Below, piece by piece: positions 1 through 9,989 of a stretch of 55,565 nucleotides of DNA. The notes below the pieces were generated by a model that saw nothing but the letters and a program-made list of their open reading frames with translations, was not told where the DNA came from and ran no database searches. The position numbers and the translations under genes were made by a program. The first letter of the stretch is position 1. Each line of letters begins with the position of its first letter. Where the stretch lies: the NCBI GenBank assembly GCA_903935585.1, contig CAIZSE010000147.1, forward strand, positions 1-55,565, in the 5' to 3' direction. Origin of the DNA: an uncultured Burkholderiales bacterium (lineage in GTDB: Bacteria > Pseudomonadota > Gammaproteobacteria > Burkholderiales > Burkholderiaceae_C).

Positions 1-54
1 AGGGGCGAGAAAGGTCCAAGACAAATCGCGAAGTCTGCCAGCGCTTTGCGACAT
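1..54 (-). CDS. Possible 5' end of an unidentified gene (partial)
   Basis: An ATG at 54-52 on the minus strand is preceded by an AGGA-type ribosome-binding site and opens a frame of 18 codons (MSQSAGRLRDLSWTFLAP) that runs off the window edge without a stop. It lies beyond the ftsH terminator, so it would be a separate transcription unit. In many Burkholderiales folP follows ftsH, but this N-terminus does not look like FolP and I do not recognise it. It could be chance. Confidence 0.25.
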   Translation of the reverse strand, partial: MSQSAGRLRDLSWTFLAP

Positions 55-94
55 TCAGTCCTGTTTGTGGGCATACCATATGGGTTACTCCATG

Positions 95-118
95 AAAAAC
101 GGAGCCCTAAGGCCCCGC
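95..118 (-). terminator. Rho-independent terminator of ftsH
   Basis: On the minus strand an 8-bp stem with two G-U pairs (arms 111-118 and 99-106, loop 107-110) is followed by a run of T (95-99). It lies 25 bases past the ftsH stop codon. Confidence 0.7.
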
Positions 119-142
119 TTCTGTTGCACTGCTATTGCTAAA

Positions 143-2062
143 TCAAGCAGCCGTGGTTGCCGGCTCTGGCTGAACCACAGTTGAACCACCACCGCTACTG
201 CCACCTCCGGAGGGGGGTGTTCGGGGTGTCCAGTCTTTGGGTGGCAGAGGGTCTCGACCAGCCATGATGTCGTCGATCTGGTCTTTGTCGATGGTTTCCC
301 ACTCCAGCAATGCTTTGGCCATGCCATGCATCTGGGCGCTGTGCTCTTCAATCAGACGACGCGCAACGTTGTATTGCTCATCAATGATTCGGCGCACTTC
401 CATGTCCACCTTCTGCATGGTGGACTCACTCATGTTGGTGGTCTTGGTGACTGAACGACCCAGAAACACTTCACCCTCATTCTCGGCATAGACCATGGGG
501 CCCAGCGCATCGGTCATCCCGTAGCGCGTGACCATGTCTCGGGCAATCGCCGTAGCTCGCTCAAAGTCATTGCTGGCGCCCGTGGTCATCTGGTGCATGA
601 ACACTTCTTCTGCAATGCGACCACCGAACAGCATGCTGATCTGGTTCAGCATGAATTCCTTGTCGAAGCTGTAACGGTCCTTTTCGGGCAGGCTCATGGT
701 GACACCCAAGGCTCGGCCACGGGGAATGATCGTCACCTTGTGAATCGGATCACACTTGGGCAAAAGCTTGCCAATCAAGGCGTGCCCTGCCTCGTGATAG
801 GCCGTGTTGCGACGCTCTTCTTCGGGCATGACCATGCTTTTACGCTCAGGTCCCATCAGGATTTTGTCTTTGGCTTTTTCAAAGTCGACCATCTCCACCA
901 CGCGGGCGTTGCGACGGGCTGCCATCAAGGCCGCTTCGTTGCACAAGTTGGCAAGATCAGCACCACTCATGCCTGGTGTACCCCGGGCAATCACCTCGGC
1001 CTTCACGTCCTGGCCAATCGGCACTTTGCGCATGTGCACGTTCAAAATTTGCTCACGGCCACGGATGTCCGGCAGGGTCACGTAGACCTGGCGGTCAAAA
1101 CGGCCTGGACGCAACAAAGCCGCATCCAGAATGTCCGGACGGTTGGTCGCAGCAACCACGATCACACCCAGGTTGGTTTCGAAACCATCCATCTCGACCA
1201 GCATCTGGTTGAGGGTCTGCTCGCGCTCGTCATTGCCGCCACCCAGGCCTGCGCCACGCTGGCGACCGACCGCGTCAATTTCATCAATGAAAATGATGCA
1301 AGGCGCGTTCTTTTTGGCGTTCTCGAACATGTCGCGAACACGGGAAGCACCCACACCCACGAACATCTCAACAAAATCCGAACCGGAGATGCTGAAAAAA
1401 GGCACTTTGGCTTCACCAGCGATGCCTTTGGCAAGCAGTGTTTTACCAGTGCCAGGAGGACCCACCAAAAGCAAACCGCGGGGAATGCGGCCGCCCAATT
1501 TTTGGAACCGTTGAGGATCTTTCAGGAAGTCAACCACCTCTTTGACTTCTTCTTTGGCTTCATCACAACCGGCCACATCAGCAAAAGTGGTGTTGTTGTT
1601 GTTTTCGTCCATCATGCGCGCCTTGGACTTGCCAAAACTGAACGCACCGCCTTTGCCACCGCCCTGCATCTGGCGCATGAAATAAACCCAGACACCAATC
1701 AGAAGCAGCATGGGACCCCAGCTGACCAGCAATGTCATGAGCAAGGAGCCTTCTTCACGGGGCTTGACATCGAACTTGACGCCGCTGCTGATCAAATCGC
1801 CCACCAAACCACGGTCAAGATAAGTAGCCGTTGTCTTGATGCGTCGGTCATCGTTTGTGATGGCGATAATTTCGGTGCCACCAGGGCTCTCGGAAATGGT
1901 GGCGCTCTTGATCCGGTTGCTGCGAACCTCTTCCAGAAAGTCTGAATAACCAACGGCATTCGCACCTGCGACACCACGGTTGTCAAACTGTTTGAACAAG
2001 GTGAACAGCACCATGGCAATCACCATCCAGACGGCAATTTTAGAAAACCAAGGGTTATTCAA
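143..2062 (-). CDS. ftsH: ATP-dependent zinc metalloprotease FtsH
   Basis: Membrane-anchored AAA+ protease that extracts and degrades misfolded membrane proteins and short-lived regulators such as LpxC and sigma-32 in E. coli. Two membrane segments flank a periplasmic domain (roughly residues 5-24 and 106-129). The AAA module has Walker A GPPGTGKT (near 201-208) and Walker B IIFIDEID. The zinc site HEAGH is near residue 420. I place the start at a TTG (2062): GGAG lies six bases upstream and the resulting N-terminus ([11 protein letters not shown]) matches betaproteobacterial FtsH. An in-frame TTG at 2074 is the alternative. Length is about 639 residues, as in E. coli. It follows rlmE with a 106-base gap, as in E. 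coli. Confidence 0.97.
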   Translation of the reverse strand: MNNPWFSKIAVWMVIAMVLFTLFKQFDNRGVAGANAVGYSDFLEEVRSNRIKSATISESPGGTEIIAITNDDRRIKTTATYLDRGLVGDLISSGVKFDVKPREEGSLLMTLLVSWGPMLLLIGVWVYFMRQMQGGGKGGAFSFGKSKARMMDENNNNTTFADVAGCDEAKEEVKEVVDFLKDPQRFQKLGGRIPRGLLLVGPPGTGKTLLAKGIAGEAKVPFFSISGSDFVEMFVGVGASRVRDMFENAKKNAPCIIFIDEIDAVGRQRGAGLGGGNDEREQTLNQMLVEMDGFETNLGVIVVAATNRPDILDAALLRPGRFDRQVYVTLPDIRGREQILNVHMRKVPIGQDVKAEVIARGTPGMSGADLANLCNEAALMAARRNARVVEMVDFEKAKDKILMGPERKSMVMPEEERRNTAYHEAGHALIGKLLPKCDPIHKVTIIPRGRALGVTMSLPEKDRYSFDKEFMLNQISMLFGGRIAEEVFMHQMTTGASNDFERATAIARDMVTRYGMTDALGPMVYAENEGEVFLGRSVTKTTNMSESTMQKVDMEVRRIIDEQYNVARRLIEEHSAQMHGMAKALLEWETIDKDQIDDIMAGRDPLPPKDWTPRTPPSGGGSSGGGSTVVQPEPATTAA

Positions 2063-2168
2063 GAGAGTCTCCAATCGAAAAAAATAACTGATGTCATTCT
2101 AGGCCTGCCACAGGCCGACAAGCGCCAAAGATGTTGTTTTAGCCCTCGGAAACCGAGGAATTACCCAC

Positions 2169-2831
2169 TCAAATGGGGTTGATGAGACCCATGCCCACCA
2201 AAAAAGTCTCTGAGGACTTGTCCCGGGAAGCCTTGGGCTTGATCGGCTTGACCACTTTGAAAGTCTCTTTGAACATCTTCACGATCTCACTGTAGCCGCT
2301 GCCATGGAAGACTTTGACCACCAAGGCCCCTTGAGGTTTCATGTGATTTTGGGCAAATTCCACCGCCAACTCGATCAAATGTGTGATCCGCGCCGCATCC
2401 GATGACTCGATTCCCGATAAATTGGGGGCCATATCAGACACCACCACATCCGCTTGTCGTCCCTGCAAAGCGGCTTCCAAGATGGCTGCGACTTCGTTTT
2501 CGCGAAAATCACCCTGGATGAATTGAACCCCCTCCACCGCGGTCATGGGCAAAATATCAAGGGCAATGATGGTCCCATTCAGTCCACCCACAGCCGCCCC
2601 ATCGGGCGACAAGCGCCGACGCAAGTACTGGCTCCAGGCGCCCGGGGCTGAACCCAGATCGACCACCAAATCTCCTGGACGGATCAAGCCGAGGGTTTCG
2701 TCAATTTCTTTCAGCTTGTAGGCTGCCCGAGCACGGTATCCCTCTCTCAGAGCTAATTTAACGTAGGTGTCATTGACATGGTCGTTCAACCAAGCTTTGT
2801 TGACCTTTTTACTTTTGGTTTTGACTTTCAT
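2169..2831 (-). CDS. rlmE: 23S rRNA (uridine-2'-O-)-methyltransferase RlmE (FtsJ/RrmJ)
   Basis: SAM-dependent enzyme that 2'-O-methylates U2552 in the A loop of 23S rRNA during 50S assembly. The Rossmann SAM site reads [11 protein letters not shown] (near 59-68). The catalytic tetrad K-D-K-E is present as K39, D133 (SDMAPN), K173 (VVKVFHGSG) and E208. The ATG at 2831 gives 220 residues with the usual lysine-rich N-terminus; an upstream in-frame ATG at 2897 would add 22 non-homologous residues and would overlap yhbY. It is divergent from yhbY with 31 bases between the start codons, so the two promoters must overlap or lie inside the genes. ftsH follows on the same strand. Confidence 0.95.
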   Translation of the reverse strand: MKVKTKSKKVNKAWLNDHVNDTYVKLALREGYRARAAYKLKEIDETLGLIRPGDLVVDLGSAPGAWSQYLRRRLSPDGAAVGGLNGTIIALDILPMTAVEGVQFIQGDFRENEVAAILEAALQGRQADVVVSDMAPNLSGIESSDAARITHLIELAVEFAQNHMKPQGALVVKVFHGSGYSEIVKMFKETFKVVKPIKPKASRDKSSETFLVGMGLINPI

Positions 2832-2850
2832 TCTTCTGCGTCCTTGCGGG

Positions 2851-2856
2851 GATAAT
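2851..2856 (+). promoter_or_regulatory. -10 element (GATAAT) of yhbY, predicting a leaderless mRNA
   Basis: GATAAT sits six bases before the yhbY ATG (2863). Transcription would start at or next to the A of the ATG. No ribosome-binding site precedes that ATG, and no good -35 is spaced 16-18 bp upstream. Confidence 0.4.
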
Positions 2857-2862
2857 ACGGGG

Positions 2863-3336
2863 ATGTCCCAAATACAACTTACACCTGCCGAGCGCAAAGT
2901 TTTTCGCGCCGATGCCCATCACCTCGACCCGGTTGTCATGATCGGTGGCGATGGCCTGACCCCTGCTGTCATCAAGGAAACCGAAGCAGCCTTGAATGCA
3001 CACGGCCTGATCAAGATCCGCGTTCTGGGCGATGATCGCGCCGCACGCGAGGCCATGTTTGCCCAACTCAGTGACCAGCTCAGTGCGGCGCCGATCCAGC
3101 ACATCGGTAAATTGTTGATTCTTTGGCGCCCTCAGCCCGAAAAAATCAAGGAAGCCGACGAAGACCGCAAAGCAGGTCCACGCGACTTCAAGATTCTGAA
3201 ATACAGCTCGCGTGGCGGTCAACGCCCAGAGGTCAAAACAGTTCGCGTCCTGGGCAATCAGCGCTTGGCTGCGGGAGGACAAATCAAGCGTGCCAAGCCC
3301 AAACAAAAATCCATCAAAAAAGGTCGCCTGGACTGA
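2863..3336 (+). CDS. yhbY: YhbY-family RNA-binding protein (CRM domain)
   Basis: The CRM-domain protein YhbY associates with pre-50S ribosomal particles. Residues 1 to about 97 align with the E. coli protein in layout: [32 protein letters not shown], then the [12 protein letters not shown] segment and the [10 protein letters not shown] strand. A basic tail of about 60 residues, rich in Lys, Arg and Gln, follows; E. coli YhbY ends near residue 97. The ATG at 2863 gives the family N-terminus; an upstream in-frame start would run into rlmE. It is transcribed away from rlmE, another 50S maturation factor, which fits a shared role. Confidence 0.9.
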   Translation: MSQIQLTPAERKVFRADAHHLDPVVMIGGDGLTPAVIKETEAALNAHGLIKIRVLGDDRAAREAMFAQLSDQLSAAPIQHIGKLLILWRPQPEKIKEADEDRKAGPRDFKILKYSSRGGQRPEVKTVRVLGNQRLAAGGQIKRAKPKQKSIKKGRLD

Positions 3337-3375
3337 ACCCAGAAACAAGCCTTGGCGGCCTCTTTGGAAGCCAAG

Positions 3376-3398
3376 AAGGCCGATTGCTCATCGGCCTT
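3376..3398. terminator. Hairpin between convergent yhbY and greA
   Basis: A perfect 9-bp inverted repeat (AAGGCCGAT at 3376-3384 and its complement at 3390-3398, 5-base loop) lies between the yhbY and greA stop codons. Neither side has a strong T tract, so termination is inferred mainly from position. Confidence 0.45.
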
Positions 3399-3407
3399 GA
3401 CCGTCAA

Positions 3408-3884
3408 TCAAATATACGAAACACCTACGATTTCGTAGCGGCGTAAGCCACCAGGCGCCTGCACTTCGGCCACGTCGCCCTCTTCCTTGCCAATCAACGC
3501 GCGCGCAATCGGACTGCTGATGTTGATCAACCCCAGCTTCAAATCGGCTTCGTCCTCGCCCACGATCTGGTAATTGACCACCTCGCCCGTACTCTCGTCC
3601 TCGAGTGCCACGGTTGTTCCAAACACCACGCGACCGCCTGCGTCCACAGAGACCGGGTCGATGATTTGCGCTGCCGACAGCTTGCCTTCAATTTCCTGAA
3701 TGCGGCCTTCAACGAAGCCTTGCCGATCTTTGGCCGCATCATATTCAGCATTTTCGCTCAGGTCGCCCTGGGCTCGGGCTTCAGCAATCGCTTGAATCAC
3801 GCCGGGGCGGTCCACGGTTTTGAGTCGGTGCAACTCGCCCTTGAGCTTTTCAGCCCCGCGTTTTGTAATCGGGATGGTCGACAT
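3408..3884 (-). CDS. greA: Transcription elongation factor GreA
   Basis: GreA binds the RNA polymerase secondary channel and stimulates cleavage of backtracked RNA. The product is 158 residues, exactly the usual length. It has an N-terminal coiled-coil finger (about 1-75; the tip contains the acidic [13 protein letters not shown] motif) and a C-terminal FKBP-like domain. The start at 3884 is supported by GGAGAA upstream and by the [16 protein letters not shown]-terminus; a longer frame exists but would cross the terminator-like hairpin. It lies 91 bases downstream of carB on the same strand, with a hairpin and T tract immediately before its ribosome-binding site. Confidence 0.97.
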   Translation of the reverse strand: MSTIPITKRGAEKLKGELHRLKTVDRPGVIQAIAEARAQGDLSENAEYDAAKDRQGFVEGRIQEIEGKLSAAQIIDPVSVDAGGRVVFGTTVALEDESTGEVVNYQIVGEDEADLKLGLINISSPIARALIGKEEGDVAEVQAPGGLRRYEIVGVSYI

Positions 3885-3895
3885 GTTCAGTTCTC

Positions 3896-3931
3896 CAAAA
3901 AGCAAACCGCCGAGTGTTGAAACTCGGCGGT
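3896..3931 (-). terminator. Terminator/attenuator in the greA leader
   Basis: On the minus strand a perfect 10-bp stem (3922-3931 with 3906-3915, 6-base loop) is followed by TTGCTTTTT, and the T tract abuts the greA GGAGA ribosome-binding site (3892-3896). It ends the carAB transcript and would also prematurely terminate RNA started from a promoter near 3942. Confidence 0.7.
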
Positions 3932-3941
3932 CATTGACAGC

Positions 3942-3947
3942 ATTATG
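3942..3947 (-). promoter_or_regulatory. Candidate -10 (CATAAT) for greA
   Basis: CATAAT on the minus strand lies between the carB stop and the greA hairpin. The -35 region at 17-bp spacing matches consensus poorly (3 of 6). A start near 3935 would put the terminator hairpin at the very 5' end of the RNA. Confidence 0.3.
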
Positions 3948-3975
3948 CCTTGCAACAAAGTGCCAGGCATCGGGT

Positions 3976-6900
3976 TCACGCGGCCAACTGGGCGTGCATC
4001 TCCTGAATCGAAATAACGCCAAGTTGATCCATGTACTTCATGCCTTCGACAGCCGCTTCCGCGCCTGCAATGGTGGTGAATGTCGTGACCCGATTGAGCA
4101 GCGCGGAAGTGCGAATGTGACGCGAATCAGCGATGGCATTGCGCCGCTCTTCGACCGTATTGATCACCAGCACCACTTCGTTGTTCTTGATCATGTCCAC
4201 AATGTGGGGGCGGCCTTCGGTCACCTTGTTGACGGTCGCGCAGCCAACCCCCGCGGCCTGGATGGCTGCAGCTGTACCTTTGGTGGCGATCAACTCGAAG
4301 CCTTGCGCCACCAACTGTCGGGCCGCTTGAACCGCGCGGGCCTTGTCGGTGTTCTTCACCGAAATGAAGACCTTGCCCGATGGTGTTCCGTCTGCCTTGG
4401 TCGGACGCGGCAGTTTGGTGCCTGCGCCCAATTGGCTCTTCACAAAGGCTTCGCCAAAGGTTTTACCGACACCCATGACCTCGCCAGTGGATTTCATCTC
4501 GGGGCCAAGGATGGTGTCCACACCAGGGAACTTGACAAAGGGGAATACCGCTTCTTTCACACTGAAGTACGGAGGCGTGACTTCCTTGGTGACGCCTTGC
4601 GATGCCAACGACTGGCCCGCCATGCAACGGGCGGCAATTTTGGCCAAGGGGATGCCCGTGGCCTTGGAAACATAAGGCACCGTGCGTGAAGCGCGAGGGT
4701 TGACTTCCAGCACGTAGATGACATCTTTGCCATCGATGTGTTGAATGGCGAACTGCACGTTCATCAAACCAACCACGTTCAAAGCGGCTGCCATCGCTGC
4801 CGATTGGCGTTTAAGCTCGTTCACGGTTTCGGCCGACAGGGAGTAAGGGGGCAGCGAGCAAGCCGAGTCGCCGCTGTGCACGCCGGCTTGTTCGATGTGC
4901 TCCATCACGCCACCGATAAAGGTCTTGCCTTCTGGATCGCGCAGGCAATCCACATCGCACTCGATGGCATCGTTCAGAAATCGGTCCAGCAAAACAGGCG
5001 AGTCGTGCGAAACCTTGACCGCTTCGCGCATGTAACGCTCAAGATCGCGCTGCTCATGCACAATTTCCATGGCACGTCCACCCAACACATAGCTGGGACG
5101 CACAACCAGTGGGTAGCCCAGTGCAGCGGCTTTTTCCAGCGCTTCCGGTTCGGTGCGGGCGGTGGCATTGGGCGGCTGACGCAAACCCAGTTCTTGCAAC
5201 AGCTTCTGAAAACGCTCGCGATCTTCTGCCGCGTCAATCATGTCGGGGCTCGTCCCGATGATGGGCACACCAGCAGCTTCCAGATCCAGTGCCAGCTTCA
5301 AAGGCGTTTGCCCCCCGTATTGAACAATCACACCGGTTGGTTTTTCCTTGTCAACAATCTCGAGTACATCCTCAAGCGTCACTGGCTCAAAGTACAAGCG
5401 GTCCGAGGTGTCGTAATCGGTCGACACGGTTTCGGGGTTGCAATTGACCATGATGGTTTCGTAGCCATCCTCGCGCATGGCCAATGCTGCGTGAACACAG
5501 CAATAATCGAACTCGATGCCTTGACCGATTCGATTAGGCCCTCCACCAAGCACCATGATTTTTTTGTTTTGGGTGGGTTCGGCTTCGCACTCACCGTCGC
5601 CATTCCCCTCGTAGCATGAATACATGTAGGCGGTATCGGTCGAGAATTCGGCCGCACAGGTGTCCACGCGTTTGTAGACGGGGCGAATGTTCAAGGCGTG
5701 GCGGCGGGCCCGCACAACATGCTCGGTCGTTTTGAGCAACTTGGCCAAGCGGCGGTCAGAAAAACCTTTCTTTTTGAGCGCACGCAATTCTTCAGCCGTG
5801 ATGGCTTCCAGATGGGTGGTTTCAAGTTCCAGTTCTATCTTGACGATTTCTTCAATCTGTACCAAAAACCAGGGGTCGATCTTGGTCAAGGCAAACACCT
5901 CGTCCACACTCAGGCCCATGGCGAACGCATCGCCCACATACCAGATGCGCTCAGGACCGGGCTCACCCAGTTCTTTTTCGAGCACTTCACGGTCTTGGGT
6001 TTTCTCGTTCATGCCGTCCACGCCGACTTCAAGGCCGCGCAGGGCTTTCTGAAAAGACTCCTGAAAAGTGCGCCCAATGGCCATGACCTCGCCCACCGAT
6101 TTCATCTGGGTGGTCAACCGGCTGTCAGCGGTGGGGAATTTCTCGAACGCGAAACGTGGGATCTTGGTGACCACATAGTCAATACTGGGCTCAAAACTCG
6201 CAGGGGTGGCGCCACCTGTGATGTCATTGCGCAGTTCATCAAGGGTGTAGCCCACAGCCAGTTTGGCGGCCACTTTGGCGATCGGAAAACCCGTCGCTTT
6301 GGAAGCCAACGCCGATGAACGCGACACGCGGGGATTCATCTCGATGACCACCATGCGACCGTCTTGCGGGTTGATGGAAAACTGGACGTTGGATCCACCC
6401 GTGTCCACACCGATCTCGCGCAAAACTGCCAAAGAGGCATTGCGCATGATCTGGTATTCCTTGTCGGTCAGCGTTTGTGCAGGCGCCACGGTAATCGAGT
6501 CACCGGTATGGACCCCCATGGGGTCGAGGTTTTCGATCGAGCAGATGATGATGCAGTTGTCCGCCTTGTCACGAACCACTTCCATCTCGTACTCTTTCCA
6601 ACCCAAGAGCGACTCTTCAATCAACAATTCGGTGGTCGGCGAAGCCTCCAGCCCGCGTTTACAAATGACTTCGAACTCTTCAGGGTTGTAGGCAATGCCA
6701 CCGCCGGTACCGCCCAAAGTGAAGCTGGGGCGAATGACCGTGGGAAAGCCCAGGGTCTTTTGCACTTCCCAGGCTTCTTCAAGACTATGGGCGATGCCCG
6801 AGCGCGCAGAGCCCAGACCGATCTTGGTCATGGCGTCCTTGAACTTCAGACGGTCTTCGGCTTTGTCGATGGCTTCTGGCGTGGCGCCGATCAGCTCGAC

Positions 6901-7236
6901 TTTGTACTTCTCAAGCACGCCGTTGTGCCAAAGGTCCAGTGCACAGTTGAGCGCGGTTTGCCCACCCATGGTGGGCAAGATGGCATCAGGCCGCTCTTTG
7001 GCGATGATTTTCTCAACCGTTTGCCAGGTGATGGGCTCGATGTAGGTCACATCGGCCGTGGCCGGGTCGGTCATGATCGTGGCAGGGTTGCTGTTGATCA
7101 GGATGACCTTGTACCCCTCTTCGCGCAAAGCTTTGCAAGCCTGCACGCCGGAGTAGTCAAATTCGCAAGCCTGACCAATGATGATCGGGCCTGCGCCAAT
7201 GATGAGAATGCTTTTGAGGTCGGTGCGCTTGGGCAT
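3976..7236 (-). CDS. carB: Carbamoyl-phosphate synthase large subunit
   Basis: Makes carbamoyl phosphate from ammonia (delivered by CarA), bicarbonate and two ATP, feeding pyrimidine and arginine synthesis. The 1086-residue protein has the duplicated synthetase halves, each opening with a glycine-rich loop ([21 protein letters not shown] near 10-30; [20 protein letters not shown] near 560-580) followed by an ATP-grasp domain. The C-terminal MGS-like allosteric domain begins around residue 945. The carA stop and the carB ATG are separated by a single base, so the two are translationally coupled. E. coli CarB is 1073 residues. Confidence 0.98.
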   Translation of the reverse strand: MPKRTDLKSILIIGAGPIIIGQACEFDYSGVQACKALREEGYKVILINSNPATIMTDPATADVTYIEPITWQTVEKIIAKERPDAILPTMGGQTALNCALDLWHNGVLEKYKVELIGATPEAIDKAEDRLKFKDAMTKIGLGSARSGIAHSLEEAWEVQKTLGFPTVIRPSFTLGGTGGGIAYNPEEFEVICKRGLEASPTTELLIEESLLGWKEYEMEVVRDKADNCIIICSIENLDPMGVHTGDSITVAPAQTLTDKEYQIMRNASLAVLREIGVDTGGSNVQFSINPQDGRMVVIEMNPRVSRSSALASKATGFPIAKVAAKLAVGYTLDELRNDITGGATPASFEPSIDYVVTKIPRFAFEKFPTADSRLTTQMKSVGEVMAIGRTFQESFQKALRGLEVGVDGMNEKTQDREVLEKELGEPGPERIWYVGDAFAMGLSVDEVFALTKIDPWFLVQIEEIVKIELELETTHLEAITAEELRALKKKGFSDRRLAKLLKTTEHVVRARRHALNIRPVYKRVDTCAAEFSTDTAYMYSCYEGNGDGECEAEPTQNKKIMVLGGGPNRIGQGIEFDYCCVHAALAMREDGYETIMVNCNPETVSTDYDTSDRLYFEPVTLEDVLEIVDKEKPTGVIVQYGGQTPLKLALDLEAAGVPIIGTSPDMIDAAEDRERFQKLLQELGLRQPPNATARTEPEALEKAAALGYPLVVRPSYVLGGRAMEIVHEQRDLERYMREAVKVSHDSPVLLDRFLNDAIECDVDCLRDPEGKTFIGGVMEHIEQAGVHSGDSACSLPPYSLSAETVNELKRQSAAMAAALNVVGLMNVQFAIQHIDGKDVIYVLEVNPRASRTVPYVSKATGIPLAKIAARCMAGQSLASQGVTKEVTPPYFSVKEAVFPFVKFPGVDTILGPEMKSTGEVMGVGKTFGEAFVKSQLGAGTKLPRPTKADGTPSGKVFISVKNTDKARAVQAARQLVAQGFELIATKGTAAAIQAAGVGCATVNKVTEGRPHIVDMIKNNEVVLVINTVEERRNAIADSRHIRTSALLNRVTTFTTIAGAEAAVEGMKYMDQLGVISIQEMHAQLAA

Positions 7237-7237
7237 A

Positions 7238-8401
7238 TTATTTCGCCTCCATCAAATGGATGAAGCGGTCAAAAAGGTAAGCAATATCGTGTGGGCCCGG
7301 CGAAGCTTCAGGGTGACCCTGGAAGCAAAAGGCAGGCTTGTCAGTGCGGGCCAGGCCTTGCAAAGTGCCGTCAAACAAGGACACATGGGTGGCACGCAAG
7401 TTGGCGGGCAATGATTTTTCGTCCACCGCAAAACCGTGGTTCTGGCTGGTGATCGAGACGCGGCCGGTATCCATGTCTTTGACAGGATGGTTCGCGCCGT
7501 GGTGCCCAAACTTCATCTTGAAGGTTTTGGCACCACTGGCCAGGGCCATGATCTGGTGGCCCAGACAAATCCCGAAAGTAGGAATGCCGGTTTCAATCAA
7601 CTCCGCCGCAGCAGCGATGGCGTAATCGCAAGGCTGCGGATCGCCAGGGCCATTCGACAAAAAGATGCCATCTGGTTTGTGCAGGAGCACATCGGCCGCG
7701 CTGGTCTTGGCGGGCACCACAGTGACTTTACAGCCGCGCTGAGCCAGCATGCGCAAGATGTTTTTCTTGACGCCAAAGTCATAGGCCACCACATGGAATT
7801 TGGGCGATGCCAGGGTGCCATAGCCTGCACCCAATGTCCACTCGGTTTGCGTCCACTCGTAAGGCTGAGCCACTGTGACTTTTTGCGCCAGATCCAGGCC
7901 CGCCATGCTGGGGGTGGCCCTGGCTGCGGCGATCGCCTGATCAATCAAGGCCTGCGTGACCTGCTGTCCTTGGGCCAAGCCCACGATGGCACCGTTTTGG
8001 GCCCCCTTGGTGCGCAGGATCCGAGTCAGTTGGCGGGTGTCGATGTTGGCAATGGCCACTGTACCGGCGTCTGCCAAATAAGAAGAAAGAGTTTGGCTGG
8101 AGCGGAAATTGCTCGCGATCAAGGGCAAATCCTTGATGATCAAACCAGCAGCATGGACTTTGTCAGCTTCGATGTCTTCCACACTGATCCCGTAGTTGCC
8201 GATGTGCGGGTACGTCAGGGTGACGATCTGCTGGCAATAGCTGGGGTCGGTGAGGATTTCTTGATAGCCGGTGATCGAGGTGTTGAACACCACTTCGCCG
8301 ACTGTGGAGCCGGGAGCTCCGATCGAGTTACCGATAAAGACCGTGCCGTCTGCAAGCGCCAATATGGCGGGCGGGAAGGTTCCCTGAAGAGACAAAAGCA
8401 C
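7238..8401 (-). CDS. carA: Carbamoyl-phosphate synthase small (glutaminase) subunit
   Basis: Hydrolyses glutamine and channels ammonia to CarB. The N-terminal CarA domain contains [21 protein letters not shown]. The C-terminal class I glutamine amidotransferase domain has the nucleophile Cys279 in FGICLGHQ and a GHPEASPGP motif carrying the catalytic His and Glu. I choose a GTG start at 8401, nine bases or so behind GGAG, giving 387 residues; the in-frame ATG at 8437 has no ribosome-binding site and adds 12 residues absent from the family. carB follows after one base. The leader of about 120 bases is long enough for regulation. Confidence 0.96.
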   Translation of the reverse strand: MLLSLQGTFPPAILALADGTVFIGNSIGAPGSTVGEVVFNTSITGYQEILTDPSYCQQIVTLTYPHIGNYGISVEDIEADKVHAAGLIIKDLPLIASNFRSSQTLSSYLADAGTVAIANIDTRQLTRILRTKGAQNGAIVGLAQGQQVTQALIDQAIAAARATPSMAGLDLAQKVTVAQPYEWTQTEWTLGAGYGTLASPKFHVVAYDFGVKKNILRMLAQRGCKVTVVPAKTSAADVLLHKPDGIFLSNGPGDPQPCDYAIAAAAELIETGIPTFGICLGHQIMALASGAKTFKMKFGHHGANHPVKDMDTGRVSITSQNHGFAVDEKSLPANLRATHVSLFDGTLQGLARTDKPAFCFQGHPEASPGPHDIAYLFDRFIHLMEAK

Positions 8402-8528
8402 TGGGTTCTCCGGAATAGTTCGGGTACGCCTCAGCACTCACCAGAGATTTGATCTCTTTTTGGCTGCTTGTTCGAGGATTGGGCCTGGGATGGACTGTGG
8501 CGTACTGGTTGATGCGGGAAAGCCTCTC

Positions 8529-8534
8529 ATTATA
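8529..8534 (-). promoter_or_regulatory. -10 element (TATAAT) upstream of carA
   Basis: A perfect TATAAT on the minus strand lies about 128 bases upstream of the carA GTG. No good -35 is spaced at 16-18 bp, which suggests activator dependence or a weak promoter. The 8402-8601 gap otherwise holds only a 6-bp dyad (8443-8457). Confidence 0.45.
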
Positions 8535-8601
8535 GCTGAGGACCACTCGAAAACCCTGACGATTTGCCCACAAATCAGGCCCGCCCTTCAGCGCGAAGGA
8601 C

Positions 8602-9375
8602 TCAACAGCGGGCGGTTGCGCTGGCATGCAGGCAAATGGCTGCCGCAGTGGCCACATTCAGTGATTCTTCGCCACCGGGCTGGGCAATGCGTACTTTTTG
8701 ATGAGCCAATGCCATCAAACTGTCGCTCACACCCTGCCCTTCGTGCCCAAAGACCCAGGCGCACTTTTGCGGTAACGCGTTGCTCTGCAGCAATGCGTGT
8801 AAAAAAGGGCCCTCATGAGAACTGGTGGTCAATATGGGAACCTGCAAAGCAGCCACATCGGCTTCGCTGGCGGATTCGATCATGTGCAAAGCAAAATGAG
8901 CGCCCATACCAGCCCGGAGAACCTTTGGCGACCACAGGGCCGCAGTGCCCTTGATGGCCAGCACCTGGCGGTAACCAAAAGCCGAAGCACAACGCAATAT
9001 GGCCCCGACGTTGCCTGCATCCTGCAGGCGATCCAAAACCACGGTCATGGCATCCGGCAAGATGTTTTTTTCTGACGTCCAGTCCACGACAAAACCCATT
9101 CGGGCAGGCGACTCCAGGCCACTCAAGCTGGCAAACAGGGTGTCAGGCAGAACAAACAACTGATCGCTCAGACCTGCCCACTGAGGCCCTTGTTCTTCAA
9201 AAAAGGACGCGCACAACACAATCTGCAGCGGACGAACACCTCGCTCGAGGGCGGCACGGCAAAGGTGATCGCCTTCAAGCCAGAACTGCGAAGCCTTTCG
9301 GTATGCCGTGCCGTCTTGCGCGAGGCGCCGCCAAGTCTTGACTTGCGGGTTGTCTCGAGAGGTGATCAGGTTCAT
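8602..9375 (-). CDS. TrmH/SpoU-family RNA 2'-O-methyltransferase
   Basis: A 257-residue SPOUT methyltransferase. The three family motifs are present: motif 1 [13 protein letters not shown] (near 130-142), motif 2 FGHEGQG, and motif 3 [16 protein letters not shown] near the C-terminus, which forms the trefoil-knot SAM site. An N-terminal substrate-binding domain ([17 protein letters not shown]) is also present. The family methylates ribose of rRNA or tRNA; the target cannot be told from sequence (RlmB-like and TrmH-like activities are both possible). Its ATG overlaps the rnhB stop by four bases, so it ends the lpx operon. Confidence 0.9.
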   Translation of the reverse strand: MNLITSRDNPQVKTWRRLAQDGTAYRKASQFWLEGDHLCRAALERGVRPLQIVLCASFFEEQGPQWAGLSDQLFVLPDTLFASLSGLESPARMGFVVDWTSEKNILPDAMTVVLDRLQDAGNVGAILRCASAFGYRQVLAIKGTAALWSPKVLRAGMGAHFALHMIESASEADVAALQVPILTTSSHEGPFLHALLQSNALPQKCAWVFGHEGQGVSDSLMALAHQKVRIAQPGGEESLNVATAAAICLHASATARC

Positions 9376-9989
9376 CGCTTGCTCCTGAGCACCGGGGCAA
9401 ATGTCATCCGGTGGCAGTCTGCAGGTCCATGCATTTGCAATGCTTCCAAATGTTGGGCAGTGCCATACCCCTTGTGTTGATCAAAACCATACAAAGGGTA
9501 GCGCTCGTGCATGGCCTGGCACAAGCGGTCACGGTGCACCTTGGCCAAGATGGAGGCCGCCGAAATAGCCGGCACCAATTCATCACCTTTCACAATGGCT
9601 TCTGCCCGCATGGTCAGCGTCGGCAGACGGTTGCCATCGACCAGCACCATTTTGGGCGGAAGTCGCAAAGTTTCAACAGCGCGCTTCATGGCCAGCATCG
9701 TGGCTTGCAAAATGTTCAACTGGTCAATTTCCTGCACGCTGGCCTCTGCGATTGAAAAACACAAAGCCCGCGCCCTGATTTCGTCAAACAGACTCTCCCG
9801 GCGCTTCGCTGTGAGTTTTTTGGAGTCGTTCAAGCCAAAGATGGGGTTCAACTCGTCCAGAATCACGGCGGCCGCCACGACAGGGCCCGCCAGCGGCCCG
9901 CGCCCGGCCTCATCAACCCCAGCCATCAGGCCAGCGGTATCCCAATTCAAGGTTTTTTGCTCAATCAGCAAGGATTTTCTGGATCGCAT
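9372..9989 (-). CDS. rnhB: Ribonuclease HII
   Basis: Removes RNA from RNA-DNA hybrids and nicks at misincorporated ribonucleotides. The active-site motif [14 protein letters not shown] carries D25 and E26; further family blocks [11 protein letters not shown] and [14 protein letters not shown] are present. I place the start at the ATG 9989, which overlaps the end of lpxB by 29 bases and gives 205 residues (E. coli 198). No strong ribosome-binding site is visible, so coupling to lpxB is likely; internal TTG starts are possible. The lpxB-rnhB order is the classic proteobacterial one. Confidence 0.93.
   Translation of the reverse strand: MRSRKSLLIEQKTLNWDTAGLMAGVDEAGRGPLAGPVVAAAVILDELNPIFGLNDSKKLTAKRRESLFDEIRARALCFSIAEASVQEIDQLNILQATMLAMKRAVETLRLPPKMVLVDGNRLPTLTMRAEAIVKGDELVPAISAASILAKVHRDRLCQAMHERYPLYGFDQHKGYGTAQHLEALQMHGPADCHRMTFAPVLRSKR

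Noticed and set aside
593..1945. 450-codon open frame antisense to ftsH
   Set aside because: Shadow of ftsH codon usage; no recognisable domain or ribosome-binding site.
2102..2116. GGCCTG-CCA-CAGGCC palindrome upstream of ftsH
   Set aside because: A single dyad with no T tract and no known regulator match. It could be an operator, but nothing supports a specific call.
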